From the NCBI GenBank assembly GCA_900543365.1, contig UQRG01000058.1, positions 1 to 8,263 on the forward strand: a stretch of 8,263 bases of DNA, given 5' to 3'. The stretch's first letter is position 1. Every line of letters begins with the position of its first letter. Source of the DNA: an uncultured Eubacterium sp. Lineage in GTDB: Bacteria; Bacillota; Clostridia; Lachnospirales; CAG-274. A program made the translations under genes and the position numbers. Of the stretch, positions 1 to 6,228 are shown piece by piece. The notes beneath the pieces were generated by a model, which did not search any database, was not told where the DNA came from, and worked only from the letters and a program-made list of their open reading frames with translations.

Positions 1-40
1 AATATTAATAATTGTATTTTATATTGATGTATTGCTATTT

Positions 41-81
41 TGCACCCTTTTTGCACCCTTTTGCACCCCAAATTGCACCCC
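41..81. repeat. Four iteron-like direct repeats (TGCACCC) downstream of the primase gene
   Basis: Four copies of TGCACCC (GGGTGCA on the minus strand) begin at 41, 52, 62 and 74. The spacing of 11, 10 and 12 bp is close to one helical turn, so bound protein would sit on one face of the DNA. The last two copies carry an extra C. AT-rich DNA flanks the array on both sides (1-40 and 82-110). Short direct repeats in helical phase beside AT-rich DNA and next to a rep/primase gene are typical of iteron origins in satellite elements and plasmids. The origin role is inference. The array could instead be an operator or recombinase arm sites. The 105 bases left of the primase stop hold nothing else I can support. 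Confidence 0.6.
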
Positions 82-105
82 ATTAATTATTTAATACTAT
101 ATAAC

Positions 106-2238
106 TTATAAAAACTTGTTAGGTATTTCTACATTAGTTAAAGTAAAACCACTTGTATTATTTTTCACTAATCCAGCATAATACCTAATACCTTTTGTAA
201 CAAGCAACACTATTCCATTTTTTTCTGCCTTTTCTTTAATCTTTCTTTTATTAATGGAAATTAAAGAAACATTATTTCTATACCACTGAATATACTCATC
301 TTCAAGTTCAGTCTTTTTAACCTTATCAGCTCTATTAAAAGTAATTTTGTAATTTTCATTTATAAATCTATAAAAAGTATCTACATTTTCTCTATACTCC
401 TTAATACATTCATCACTTACATTACACTGACTAAACTTAAAATTATTATTTCTAAGCCTTTTTAAGCCCTCTAATGCCCACAAAAATATACCGTCAAGCT
501 CATTTATAATTTTACTTAACAGCTTGCCATCTCTTTTTTCACTAGGAATAGTGTATTCACAAGGAATAAGGCAAATTCTGTCAAATATATGACCACCCTT
601 GTCATCAGTAAAGGAAGGCAAAACATTACAAGCTGTTACAATACCACCAGTATAAACCCAATTAAAGCCACCTTTCCCTTTAAACTCAACCTTTAAAGGG
701 TCGCCTCCTGTAGCTTGTTTAAAGCCTGAACTATCTTCAATATCATTACTTTGTTGGTCACCAACAATGTTTACTCTTTTACCATACATATCAGCTACAA
801 CAAATCTGTCAGACATTTTTTGCAAAGGAATATTAATAGTATTATCTAATCCCAAAAGCTCCTTAATTATGTTTAAAAATACTGATTTACCAGTATTTCC
901 TAAAGGACTGTATAACATAAGACTTTTCTTTGTTTCATATACCTTTGTGTTAGACAAAAGCAAACCAAGCCACTCTTGAAGTACCTTTTTTTTGCTTTCA
1001 TCAACATTTATACCGTCAGAACACAGGTCATTTATATAGCTTAAAAAAACCTTTGGAGTTGGTGCATCTTTGTTAAAATTACAATTGATTTGCAATGTAC
1101 TTAATTCATTGTGACTATGTGCCACAAGAGTATCAGTATCTATATTATAAATACCATTTTTACAGTTTATAATATTCTCATTTGTATTTAAATCTTCTAA
1201 TTTAAACCTTTTATTTGTACCTGCAAAAATTAAATTGCAGGTATTATTTAAAAGATAGTCAGAACTTCTGCCTATAGGCAAAAATTCCTTAATCATAGAC
1301 TTTACATCAAGTTTAGAATACTTCTTATAAACACCATTTTTATAACCATAATATTCTAATATATCTAAGCCTGCTCTATTAACCAAAATATAAGGACATA
1401 CTCTATTAATGTGGCTGGCAAGTATGTCAGCATTAATACTGATTTTGTCATTGTTTATCATAACATAATCTGCATATTCCTTAGGATATTTTTCAATTAA
1501 AATATTAAAATCTATTGCTGTATTTCCCTCATTAAACCAATCTGTAACATCACCTTTTTCAATTTTTGAGGTTATTACAGTTTTAATAGAAAAAGCATAA
1601 TCTTTTATATCTCTTTTTATTTCCTCCATAAGTTTTATACCAACATCATCATTATCTGGCAAAAGCACCACATTGCTGCCTTTAAAATAAGGAGCATACT
1701 CCTTTTTCCAATCATTGACACCACCTGCAGTTGTAGCAAAATAGCCTTTTGAAATAAGGTTATCTGCATCTTTTTCACCTTCACAAATATAAATGTAGTT
1801 ATTTTTTTCTTTAGCTTTACTTATGTTTTTAGCCTTGTAGAGAGTTTTTTTACAATCTCCCATACCTCCATAGTATTTACCATTTATTAATCTGCCATAA
1901 AATATTTTCTTTTCTGGCAACCTTACCTTTATATAGCTGCCATAATTATAAATTGCCTCTGGTTTAACATTAAAGGCACTTTGCCACCAGTTAAAATTAA
2001 TAGCCTTAGCTTTATACTCATTTTTGTCATTATAAAGGTCAGCCATTGTCAAGCCAAGGGCATTAACTATGTTCCTTGTGTCGCAACCTGCGTGACATTT
2101 CATAAGTATTTTATCATTTTCAACAGTTATTGTAAGACTTGCCCTATTGTCATTGTGACAAGGACATTTGACCTGATAACTATTGGATTTTATTCTTTTA
2201 TAATTATTGAATTTATTTAAAATATAAGTTATATCCAT
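106..2238 (-). CDS. Mobile-element DNA primase-helicase (CHC2 zinc finger, TOPRIM, D5-type SF3 helicase), 710 aa
   Basis: This is a bifunctional replication protein that makes RNA primers and unwinds the origin of a phage, satellite or integrative element. In order: a zinc-finger region (C25, H28, C48, C52, with a CHAGC motif); a TOPRIM domain at about 147-245, with EGEKD at 153-157 and the metal-binding DNDD at 195-198; a D5_N-like linker at about 310-430; and a superfamily 3 helicase with Walker A GNTGKS at 447-452, a Walker B-like stretch near 488-495, and a motif C region around 531-545 (ACNVLPSF). A winged-helix-like tail follows. The ATG at 2238 has an AAAGGAG Shine-Dalgarno 7 nt upstream. 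The gene lies beyond the rny terminator and is not expected in this chromosomal context, so it most likely belongs to an inserted element. It appears intact. Family assignment is firm; the element type is unknown. Confidence 0.93.
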   Translation of the reverse strand: MDITYILNKFNNYKRIKSNSYQVKCPCHNDNRASLTITVENDKILMKCHAGCDTRNIVNALGLTMADLYNDKNEYKAKAINFNWWQSAFNVKPEAIYNYGSYIKVRLPEKKIFYGRLINGKYYGGMGDCKKTLYKAKNISKAKEKNNYIYICEGEKDADNLISKGYFATTAGGVNDWKKEYAPYFKGSNVVLLPDNDDVGIKLMEEIKRDIKDYAFSIKTVITSKIEKGDVTDWFNEGNTAIDFNILIEKYPKEYADYVMINNDKISINADILASHINRVCPYILVNRAGLDILEYYGYKNGVYKKYSKLDVKSMIKEFLPIGRSSDYLLNNTCNLIFAGTNKRFKLEDLNTNENIINCKNGIYNIDTDTLVAHSHNELSTLQINCNFNKDAPTPKVFLSYINDLCSDGINVDESKKKVLQEWLGLLLSNTKVYETKKSLMLYSPLGNTGKSVFLNIIKELLGLDNTINIPLQKMSDRFVVADMYGKRVNIVGDQQSNDIEDSSGFKQATGGDPLKVEFKGKGGFNWVYTGGIVTACNVLPSFTDDKGGHIFDRICLIPCEYTIPSEKRDGKLLSKIINELDGIFLWALEGLKRLRNNNFKFSQCNVSDECIKEYRENVDTFYRFINENYKITFNRADKVKKTELEDEYIQWYRNNVSLISINKRKIKEKAEKNGIVLLVTKGIRYYAGLVKNNTSGFTLTNVEIPNKFL

Positions 2239-2241
2239 AAA

Positions 2242-2292
2242 GTCACTCCTTTCATATAACTCTCTATTTAGTTATACATCAAAATGAGTGAC
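2242..2292 (-). promoter_or_regulatory. Nested inverted repeats in the primase leader, covering its ribosome binding site
   Basis: The outer arms are GTCACTC (2286-2292, read on the minus strand) and GAGTGAC (2242-2248), a perfect 7-bp pair. The second arm overlaps the end of the Shine-Dalgarno AAAGGAG. Inside lies a perfect dyad, TATAACT-N8-AGTTATA (2255-2276). In RNA, the two stems stacked would hide the ribosome binding site of the primase. In DNA, the 22-bp dyad could be an operator for a dimeric repressor. A weak promoter could overlap it: TTGATG with TTATAT 17 bp downstream. The repeats are directly visible; their role is inference. Confidence 0.45.
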
Positions 2293-2306
2293 ATTTAGTG
2301 ACATTT
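2287..2306. repeat. Tandem 10-bp direct repeat (AGTGACATTT x2)
   Basis: AGTGACATTT occurs twice with no spacer, at 2287-2296 and 2297-2306. The copies lie exactly one helical turn apart, upstream of the primase leader. The first copy contains most of the outer arm of the nested inverted repeat, so the second copy could provide an alternative 6-bp pairing (AGTGAC with GTCACT) to the ribosome binding site. A regulator binding site is the simplest explanation. The following stretch, 2307-2339, is almost pure A/T and holds only a weak inverted repeat (TTTATTTA 2310-2317 with TAAATAAA 2329-2336). Confidence 0.5.
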
Positions 2307-2339
2307 GTTTTTATTTAATTAATTTATATAAATAAACAT

Positions 2340-2374
2340 AAAAAAACTGCCTTGAGAATAAATCCCAAGACAGT
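2340..2374 (-). terminator. Intrinsic terminator of rny
   Basis: On the minus strand, 5 nt after the rny stop codon, ACTGTCTTGGGA (2363-2374) pairs with TCTCAAGGCAGT (2346-2357). The 12-bp stem has two G-U wobbles and a 5-nt loop. A run of seven T residues (2346-2340) follows. This is a standard Rho-independent terminator and marks the end of the chromosomal rny transcription unit before the mobile-element region. Confidence 0.92.
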
Positions 2375-2379
2375 CAGTT

Positions 2380-3948
2380 TTAATTAACTTTAGAAGATTT
2401 GGCGTATTCAATCGCCCTTGTTTCTCTGATAAGATTGACCTTAATGTTACCAGGGTGTTCCAATTCGTTTTCAATCTTTTTAGCAATATCCCTAGCCATT
2501 AATACCATATCATCGTCAGACACCTTTTCAGGTACTATCATAACTCGCAACTCACGACCAGCTTGAATTGCGAAAGATTTTTCAACTCCATTAAATGAAT
2601 CTGCAATTTCCTCAAGAGATTGCAAACGCTTAATATATGTTTCAAGAGTTTCACTTCTAGCTCCGGGTCTAGCAGCAGAAATAGCATCAGCAGCCTGTAC
2701 AAGTACAGCAATAATACTCTGTGGCTCAACATCACCGTGGTGAGATTCAACAGCATTAATTACTATATTTGACTCCTTATACTTTCTACAAAGTGCAGCA
2801 CCCAGTTCAATATGTGTTCCTTCCATATCCTGGTCTACAGCCTTACCTATATCGTGAAGCAAACCTGCTCTCTTAGCCAAAGTCACATCTTCACCAAGCT
2901 CACCAGCCATAACACCACACAAGTAAGAAACTTCCATAGAATGTTGCAAAACATTTTGACCATAACTTGTTCTGTACTTCATCTTACCTAAAAGACGAAT
3001 TAACTCTGGATGAAGTCCGTATACACCAGTTTCAAAAGTCGCATTGTCACCGGCTTCTTTTATAGCAAACTCAACCTCAGTTTTAGCCTTATCAACCATT
3101 TCCTCTATTCTACCAGGATGAACACGACCATCAATAATAAGCTTTTCAAGAGCTATTCTTGCAATTTCTCTCTTCATAGCTCCAAAGCCCGATAAAATAA
3201 CAGCCTCTGGCGTGTCATCAATAATAAAGTTAATACCTGTTAATTGTTCTAATGTTCTGATATTTCTACCTTCACGACCAATAATTCTACCTTTCATTTC
3301 GTCATTAGGCAAATTAACAACTGATACAGTTGTTTCAGCAACATAATCAGCAGCACAGCGTTGTATTGCATCAGCTACAATTTCCTTGGCTCTTTTATCA
3401 GCCTCAGCCTTAGCCTCTGCCTCCATTTCTTTAATCATTACAGCAGTTTCGTGCTTAACCTCATCCTTAACACTTTCAAGAATATACGCCTTAGCTTCTT
3501 CATTAGTCAAGCCTGATATTCTCTCAAGCTCAGAAAGCTCTTTATCTCTAATTTCTTCAACATTTTTAAGCTGGCTATTAACAGCTTCCATTTTGTTGTT
3601 AAGGATTTCTTCCTTTCTTTCAAGAGAGTAAGCCTTTTTATCAACTGCATCCTCTTTTTGAGTGAGTCGTTTTTCAAGACGCTGTATTTCGTTCTTTCTA
3701 TCCTTACATTCCTTTTCAACTTCATTCTTAGTTCTTAACGCTTCTTCTTTAGCCTCAATAAGTACTTCTTTTTTAGTAGCCTCTGCGTTCTTTCTAGCCT
3801 CTAACTTAATGTTTTCAGCTTCTCTTTCAGCAGAACCAATTTCAGCTTCAGCAAACTTTTTTCTGATATATTTACCAATAACTATACCAATAATAAGCGA
3901 AATCAAAATGGAAGCAAAGACGATACATAACCAAATTAATGTATTCAG
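2380..3948 (-). CDS. rny: Ribonuclease Y (membrane-anchored mRNA-decay endonuclease)
   Basis: RNase Y starts mRNA turnover in Firmicutes by endonucleolytic cleavage at the membrane, within a degradosome-like network. Counting from the CTG: an N-terminal transmembrane helix (about 4-26), a long charged coiled coil (about 30-190), a KH domain with GRIIGREGRN near 220-229, and an HD domain whose metal-binding HD pair lies in LLHDIGKAVD near 365-366. SHHGD follows near 402-406. The conserved tail VNLIRETRAIEYAK is complete, and the length of about 522 aa is normal. A GTG at 3957 is the most upstream in-frame start codon (preceded by an in-frame TAG), but its first base is the last base of the AGGAGG site, so it cannot be used with that site. 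The CTG at 3948 lies 8 nt from AGGAGG and gives the family-like N-terminus MNTLIWL. The gene has its own promoter and terminator. Confidence 0.95.
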   Translation of the reverse strand: MNTLIWLCIVFASILISLIIGIVIGKYIRKKFAEAEIGSAEREAENIKLEARKNAEATKKEVLIEAKEEALRTKNEVEKECKDRKNEIQRLEKRLTQKEDAVDKKAYSLERKEEILNNKMEAVNSQLKNVEEIRDKELSELERISGLTNEEAKAYILESVKDEVKHETAVMIKEMEAEAKAEADKRAKEIVADAIQRCAADYVAETTVSVVNLPNDEMKGRIIGREGRNIRTLEQLTGINFIIDDTPEAVILSGFGAMKREIARIALEKLIIDGRVHPGRIEEMVDKAKTEVEFAIKEAGDNATFETGVYGLHPELIRLLGKMKYRTSYGQNVLQHSMEVSYLCGVMAGELGEDVTLAKRAGLLHDIGKAVDQDMEGTHIELGAALCRKYKESNIVINAVESHHGDVEPQSIIAVLVQAADAISAARPGARSETLETYIKRLQSLEEIADSFNGVEKSFAIQAGRELRVMIVPEKVSDDDMVLMARDIAKKIENELEHPGNIKVNLIRETRAIEYAKSSKVN

Positions 3949-3956
3949 TCTAAACA

Positions 3957-3962
3957 CCTCCT
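3957..3962 (-). promoter_or_regulatory. Ribosome binding site AGGAGG that decides the rny start
   Basis: A perfect AGGAGG lies on the minus strand. The next in-frame codons are GTG (overlapping the site), TTT, AGA and CTG. Only the CTG at 3948-3946 has normal spacing (8 nt). No ATG or TTG lies at a suitable distance; the first in-frame TTG is codon 18 counted from the GTG, inside the membrane helix. Initiation at CTG is inferred from spacing. Confidence 0.7.
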
Positions 3963-3993
3963 ATTAAATTATCAAAGTTCAAAATACATAAAG

Positions 3994-4042
3994 AATCAGA
4001 AAGGCAATCCTTAGCAGCTAATTAAGGATTGTTTTTCTGACC
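3994..4042 (-). promoter_or_regulatory. Strong hairpin in the rny 5' leader
   Basis: On the minus strand, GGTCAGAAA and CAATCCTTA (4042-4023) pair with TAAGGATTG and TTTCTGATT (4013-3994). This gives two 9-bp helices separated by a 2x2 AA/CC internal loop, with a 9-nt apical loop. It lies about 45 nt before the rny start, inside the transcript from the promoter at 4111-4139. No U tract follows on the minus strand, so it is not a standard terminator for rng. On the plus strand the internal loop becomes G-U pairs followed by a short T run, but no plus-strand gene needs a terminator here. A role in mRNA stability or control is inference. Confidence 0.55.
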
Positions 4043-4055
4043 ACTTTAAACATTA

Positions 4056-4095
4056 AAAGAATATATGTAATAATGCACATATACATATATCCTTT
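4056..4095 (-). promoter_or_regulatory. Second hairpin at the 5' end of the rny leader, possibly a weak terminator after rng
   Basis: AAAGGATATATGTA (4095-4082, minus strand) pairs along all 14 positions with TACATATATTCTTT (4069-4056), with one G-U wobble and a 12-nt loop. It begins about 10 nt after the predicted transcription start of rny. Its 3' arm ends in TTCTTT with one more T, a poor U tract, so it might terminate read-through from rng or act as an attenuator. It could equally be a 5' stabilising hairpin. The stem is AT-rich and its in vivo stability is uncertain. Confidence 0.45.
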
Positions 4096-4110
4096 CATTG
4101 CTACACATCT

Positions 4111-4139
4111 ATTTTATTACTTTTCCTCTAAATTGTCAA
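4111..4139 (-). promoter_or_regulatory. Sigma-A promoter for rny
   Basis: On the minus strand, a perfect -35 TTGACA (4139-4134) is followed by a 17-nt spacer and a -10 TAAAAT (4116-4111). Transcription should begin near 4104, giving a leader of about 155 nt before the rny start. The -35 box lies only 11 nt beyond the rng stop codon, so rny is probably an independent unit that may also receive read-through from rng. Confidence 0.8.
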
Positions 4140-4150
4140 GTAATAGATAC

Positions 4151-5530
4151 TTAAATTCGACTTTTATCTATTTCATAATAGTCAAATCTCGATGTATTTA
4201 TAGTTTCAAGTTTTATTTTAACATTATAATTGTTTTCAATAAGTTTAGCACCACTGTATAAAGCATTAATAACAGTAGTATTTGAACGAATTGTAATAGA
4301 ATTGTAAATAGTAGAATTAACTATGTTTATAACTATATTATTAATACTATCTGCTAAATATGATACATCTTTTACCCTACCTGTACCCTCACAATGAGGG
4401 CATTTGTGATAAATATATCGACTTAAAGGCTTTCTCTGTTTCTGCCTTGTCAACTGCATTAATCCAAGCTCTGTCATTCCTACAATATATGTCTTTATTC
4501 TATCCTTATTAAGTTCCGATTTAAGCACATTATAAAGTCTGTCATTGTCTTCCTTGTTATCCATATTTATAAAGTCAATGATTATCATACCATTGAGATT
4601 TCTTAATCTAATTTGTCTGGCAATTTCAATGGCTGCCTCTTTATTTACTTTAAAGTTGTTTTTAACATTAGTTGACTTGCCACTATTAACATCAATAACA
4701 GCCATAGCCTCAGTTTCATCAATAACTATGTATCCTCCACAGTCAAGCCAAATTTTACTTTTAAATAACTTTTCAATTTGGCTTTCAATTCCGTATTCCC
4801 AGAACAAAGGTATTTTCCCTTGATAAAGTTCAGTATTGTTATATATTTCTTTTAGCTTTTTGTACTCATTTTTGTCATTTATTACTATAGTACAATCCTT
4901 GTCACACAAATCTCTAACAGCCTTTATTAAAGGACTGACTTCCTTATAAACAATAGCCGGAGCTTTAGTATATTTACCCTTTTCTTCAATTGCAACAAGA
5001 GTATCTATTATACTCTTTACTTCATTTTCAACATCACTAATGTCAGCATTTTGGCAGCTTGTTCTCATAACAATGCTGTAGCCTGTTTTAACATATTTTT
5101 CAGCTATTTTTCTTAGTTTTTCTCTTAGGTCATTATCTGTTATTTTTCTTGATATACCAATTTCTCCATTGTCCTTAACTGCAACACTGTATTTTCCTGC
5201 CTTGCTTATGTTAGTTGTAACAACAGCTCTTTTTTCATCAAAAGCCTCCTTTGTTATTTGAACTAAAATTTCCTGACCTAATTTTACATTTTTAGTATTA
5301 ACAAGTTCAGACTTATTGTTTAACTGCAAAAATACTGGCTTATCTTCCCCTATACCTATAAAAGCTATACCTGTAGGCAAAATTTTATTAACTCTGCCTA
5401 CATAAATATCTCCTATCATAGCCTTATTTTCTTTGTCTTGAAGTATAAGTTCTGATAACTTATTATTTTCAACTAGCCCTGCTCTATAATAAGGTGAATA
5501 GCAATCTACATAAATTCTTCTTCCAAACAT
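4151..5530 (-). CDS. rng: Ribonuclease G/E family endoribonuclease, 459 aa
   Basis: This single-strand-specific endoribonuclease acts in rRNA maturation and mRNA decay. The sequence shows an S1 RNA-binding domain (about 35-110, with GDIYVGRVNKILPTGIAFIGIG), the RNase H-like/catalytic core with VIDVNSG (D280) and IDFINMD (D319), and the zinc-link motif CPHCEGTG (C377, C380) followed by the small dimerisation domain. D280 and D319 match the two catalytic metal-binding aspartates of RNase E. The position usually filled by the second Asp of IDFIDM is Asn here, which I regard as tolerated because it is not one of those two. Length is like RNase G, without the long degradosome scaffold of E. coli RNase E. 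The ATG start lies 25 nt inside the upstream gene; only a weak GGGAG lies 13 nt before it, so translational coupling is likely. No clear terminator lies between it and the rny promoter. Confidence 0.94.
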   Translation of the reverse strand: MFGRRIYVDCYSPYYRAGLVENNKLSELILQDKENKAMIGDIYVGRVNKILPTGIAFIGIGEDKPVFLQLNNKSELVNTKNVKLGQEILVQITKEAFDEKRAVVTTNISKAGKYSVAVKDNGEIGISRKITDNDLREKLRKIAEKYVKTGYSIVMRTSCQNADISDVENEVKSIIDTLVAIEEKGKYTKAPAIVYKEVSPLIKAVRDLCDKDCTIVINDKNEYKKLKEIYNNTELYQGKIPLFWEYGIESQIEKLFKSKIWLDCGGYIVIDETEAMAVIDVNSGKSTNVKNNFKVNKEAAIEIARQIRLRNLNGMIIIDFINMDNKEDNDRLYNVLKSELNKDRIKTYIVGMTELGLMQLTRQKQRKPLSRYIYHKCPHCEGTGRVKDVSYLADSINNIVINIVNSTIYNSITIRSNTTVINALYSGAKLIENNYNVKIKLETINTSRFDYYEIDKSRI

Positions 5531-6228
5531 AATGGCAACAGTTCTCCCTTATTGTCTGTATATAAAGTACCTCTTAAAATGTCAACTTTTTCAAATCTAA
5601 ATTCAACCCCCATTTTATTATAAATATAATCAAGTAGTACATCAATTTTAAGATTTCCTTGACTGCCTGTTGCAATATTAGTGTATAACTCAGTTCTTTC
5701 ACCATCATTGTCGACTATTATTGACTTAATAAAGGGTCTTATATTTACTATTTTTGTTTTCTTTTTAACAGTTCTTTCTATATTTATTTCTTCTGCTGAC
5801 ATTATTTCTTTAACAACAGTATTTATATTATCATACTTGTTATCAAGAGTTACACAATAGTCAGCATAATCTACTGCTGCTGCACAATTTTCTGCACTAA
5901 ATTCAAGCTCTACTACTTGCAAAATTTCAATACCCTGAGGCAAATTGTTATTAAGAATATTCTTAATTTCTTCACAATCCATTTTTTCTGTAAGCTGAAT
6001 GTCAAGTATTTCACCAACACTACTTACTCCAAGAGCAAGTGGTACAGCAAAAGTAGTAAGCTGATGAGGATTGAAACCCCAAGAGTGACCTATTGGTATT
6101 CCAGCTCTTTTAAATGTTCTCTGAAAAAACTTAAGCAAGTCCAAGTGACCTATAAATATCATTCTATCTGTTTTAGAAAATTCCAATCTATATTTAACAT
6201 TGGTGTTTACAACCTGGCTACTATTCAA
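5506..6228 (-). CDS. Radical SAM-linked partner protein (DUF2344/TIGR03936 type), about 240 aa
   Basis: This is a small soluble protein that occurs beside, or fused to, the radical SAM protein encoded just upstream. Recognisable family features are the N-terminal block YRLEFSKTDRMIFIGHLDLL, then FFQRTFKRAGIPIGHSWGFNPH and the stretch FAVPLALGVSS. No catalytic motif or membrane segment is visible, and its reaction is unknown. A distant ATG at 6270 gives an unsupported 14-residue extension inside the upstream gene. The better start is the TTG at 6228, placed 8 nt after AGGAGG and overlapping the upstream stop by 8 nt. The family block then begins near residue 13. The 3' end overlaps rng by 25 nt. 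The tight overlaps on both sides suggest coordinated synthesis with both neighbours. Confidence 0.88.
   Translation of the reverse strand: MNSSQVVNTNVKYRLEFSKTDRMIFIGHLDLLKFFQRTFKRAGIPIGHSWGFNPHQLTTFAVPLALGVSSVGEILDIQLTEKMDCEEIKNILNNNLPQGIEILQVVELEFSAENCAAAVDYADYCVTLDNKYDNINTVVKEIMSAEEINIERTVKKKTKIVNIRPFIKSIIVDNDGERTELYTNIATGSQGNLKIDVLLDYIYNKMGVEFRFEKVDILRGTLYTDNKGELLPLCLEEEFM

Noticed and set aside
1..83. A minus-strand frame starting with ATG at 83 (MGCNLGCKRVQKGCK...) running through the TGCACCC repeats and off the left edge
   Set aside because: No Shine-Dalgarno precedes the ATG (only A/T-rich sequence), the cysteine/lysine repeats simply follow from the DNA repeats, and too little is visible to support a gene. 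It remains an alternative explanation if a homologue were found.
2307..2340. AT-rich inverted repeat (TTTATTTA / TAAATAAA) as an att site or second terminator
   Set aside because: The symmetry is expected by chance in a nearly pure A/T stretch, and no matching copy of this segment is visible elsewhere in the window.
3386..3967. Open plus-strand frames of 81 and 101 codons opposite the RNase Y coiled-coil region
   Set aside because: They are antisense shadows of the Lys/Glu-rich coiled coil, giving Ser/Leu-rich translations without ribosome binding sites or family features.
3994..4042. Hairpin as a standard Rho-independent terminator of rng
   Set aside because: On the minus strand no U tract follows the stem, and the hairpin lies downstream of the rny promoter, inside the rny leader.
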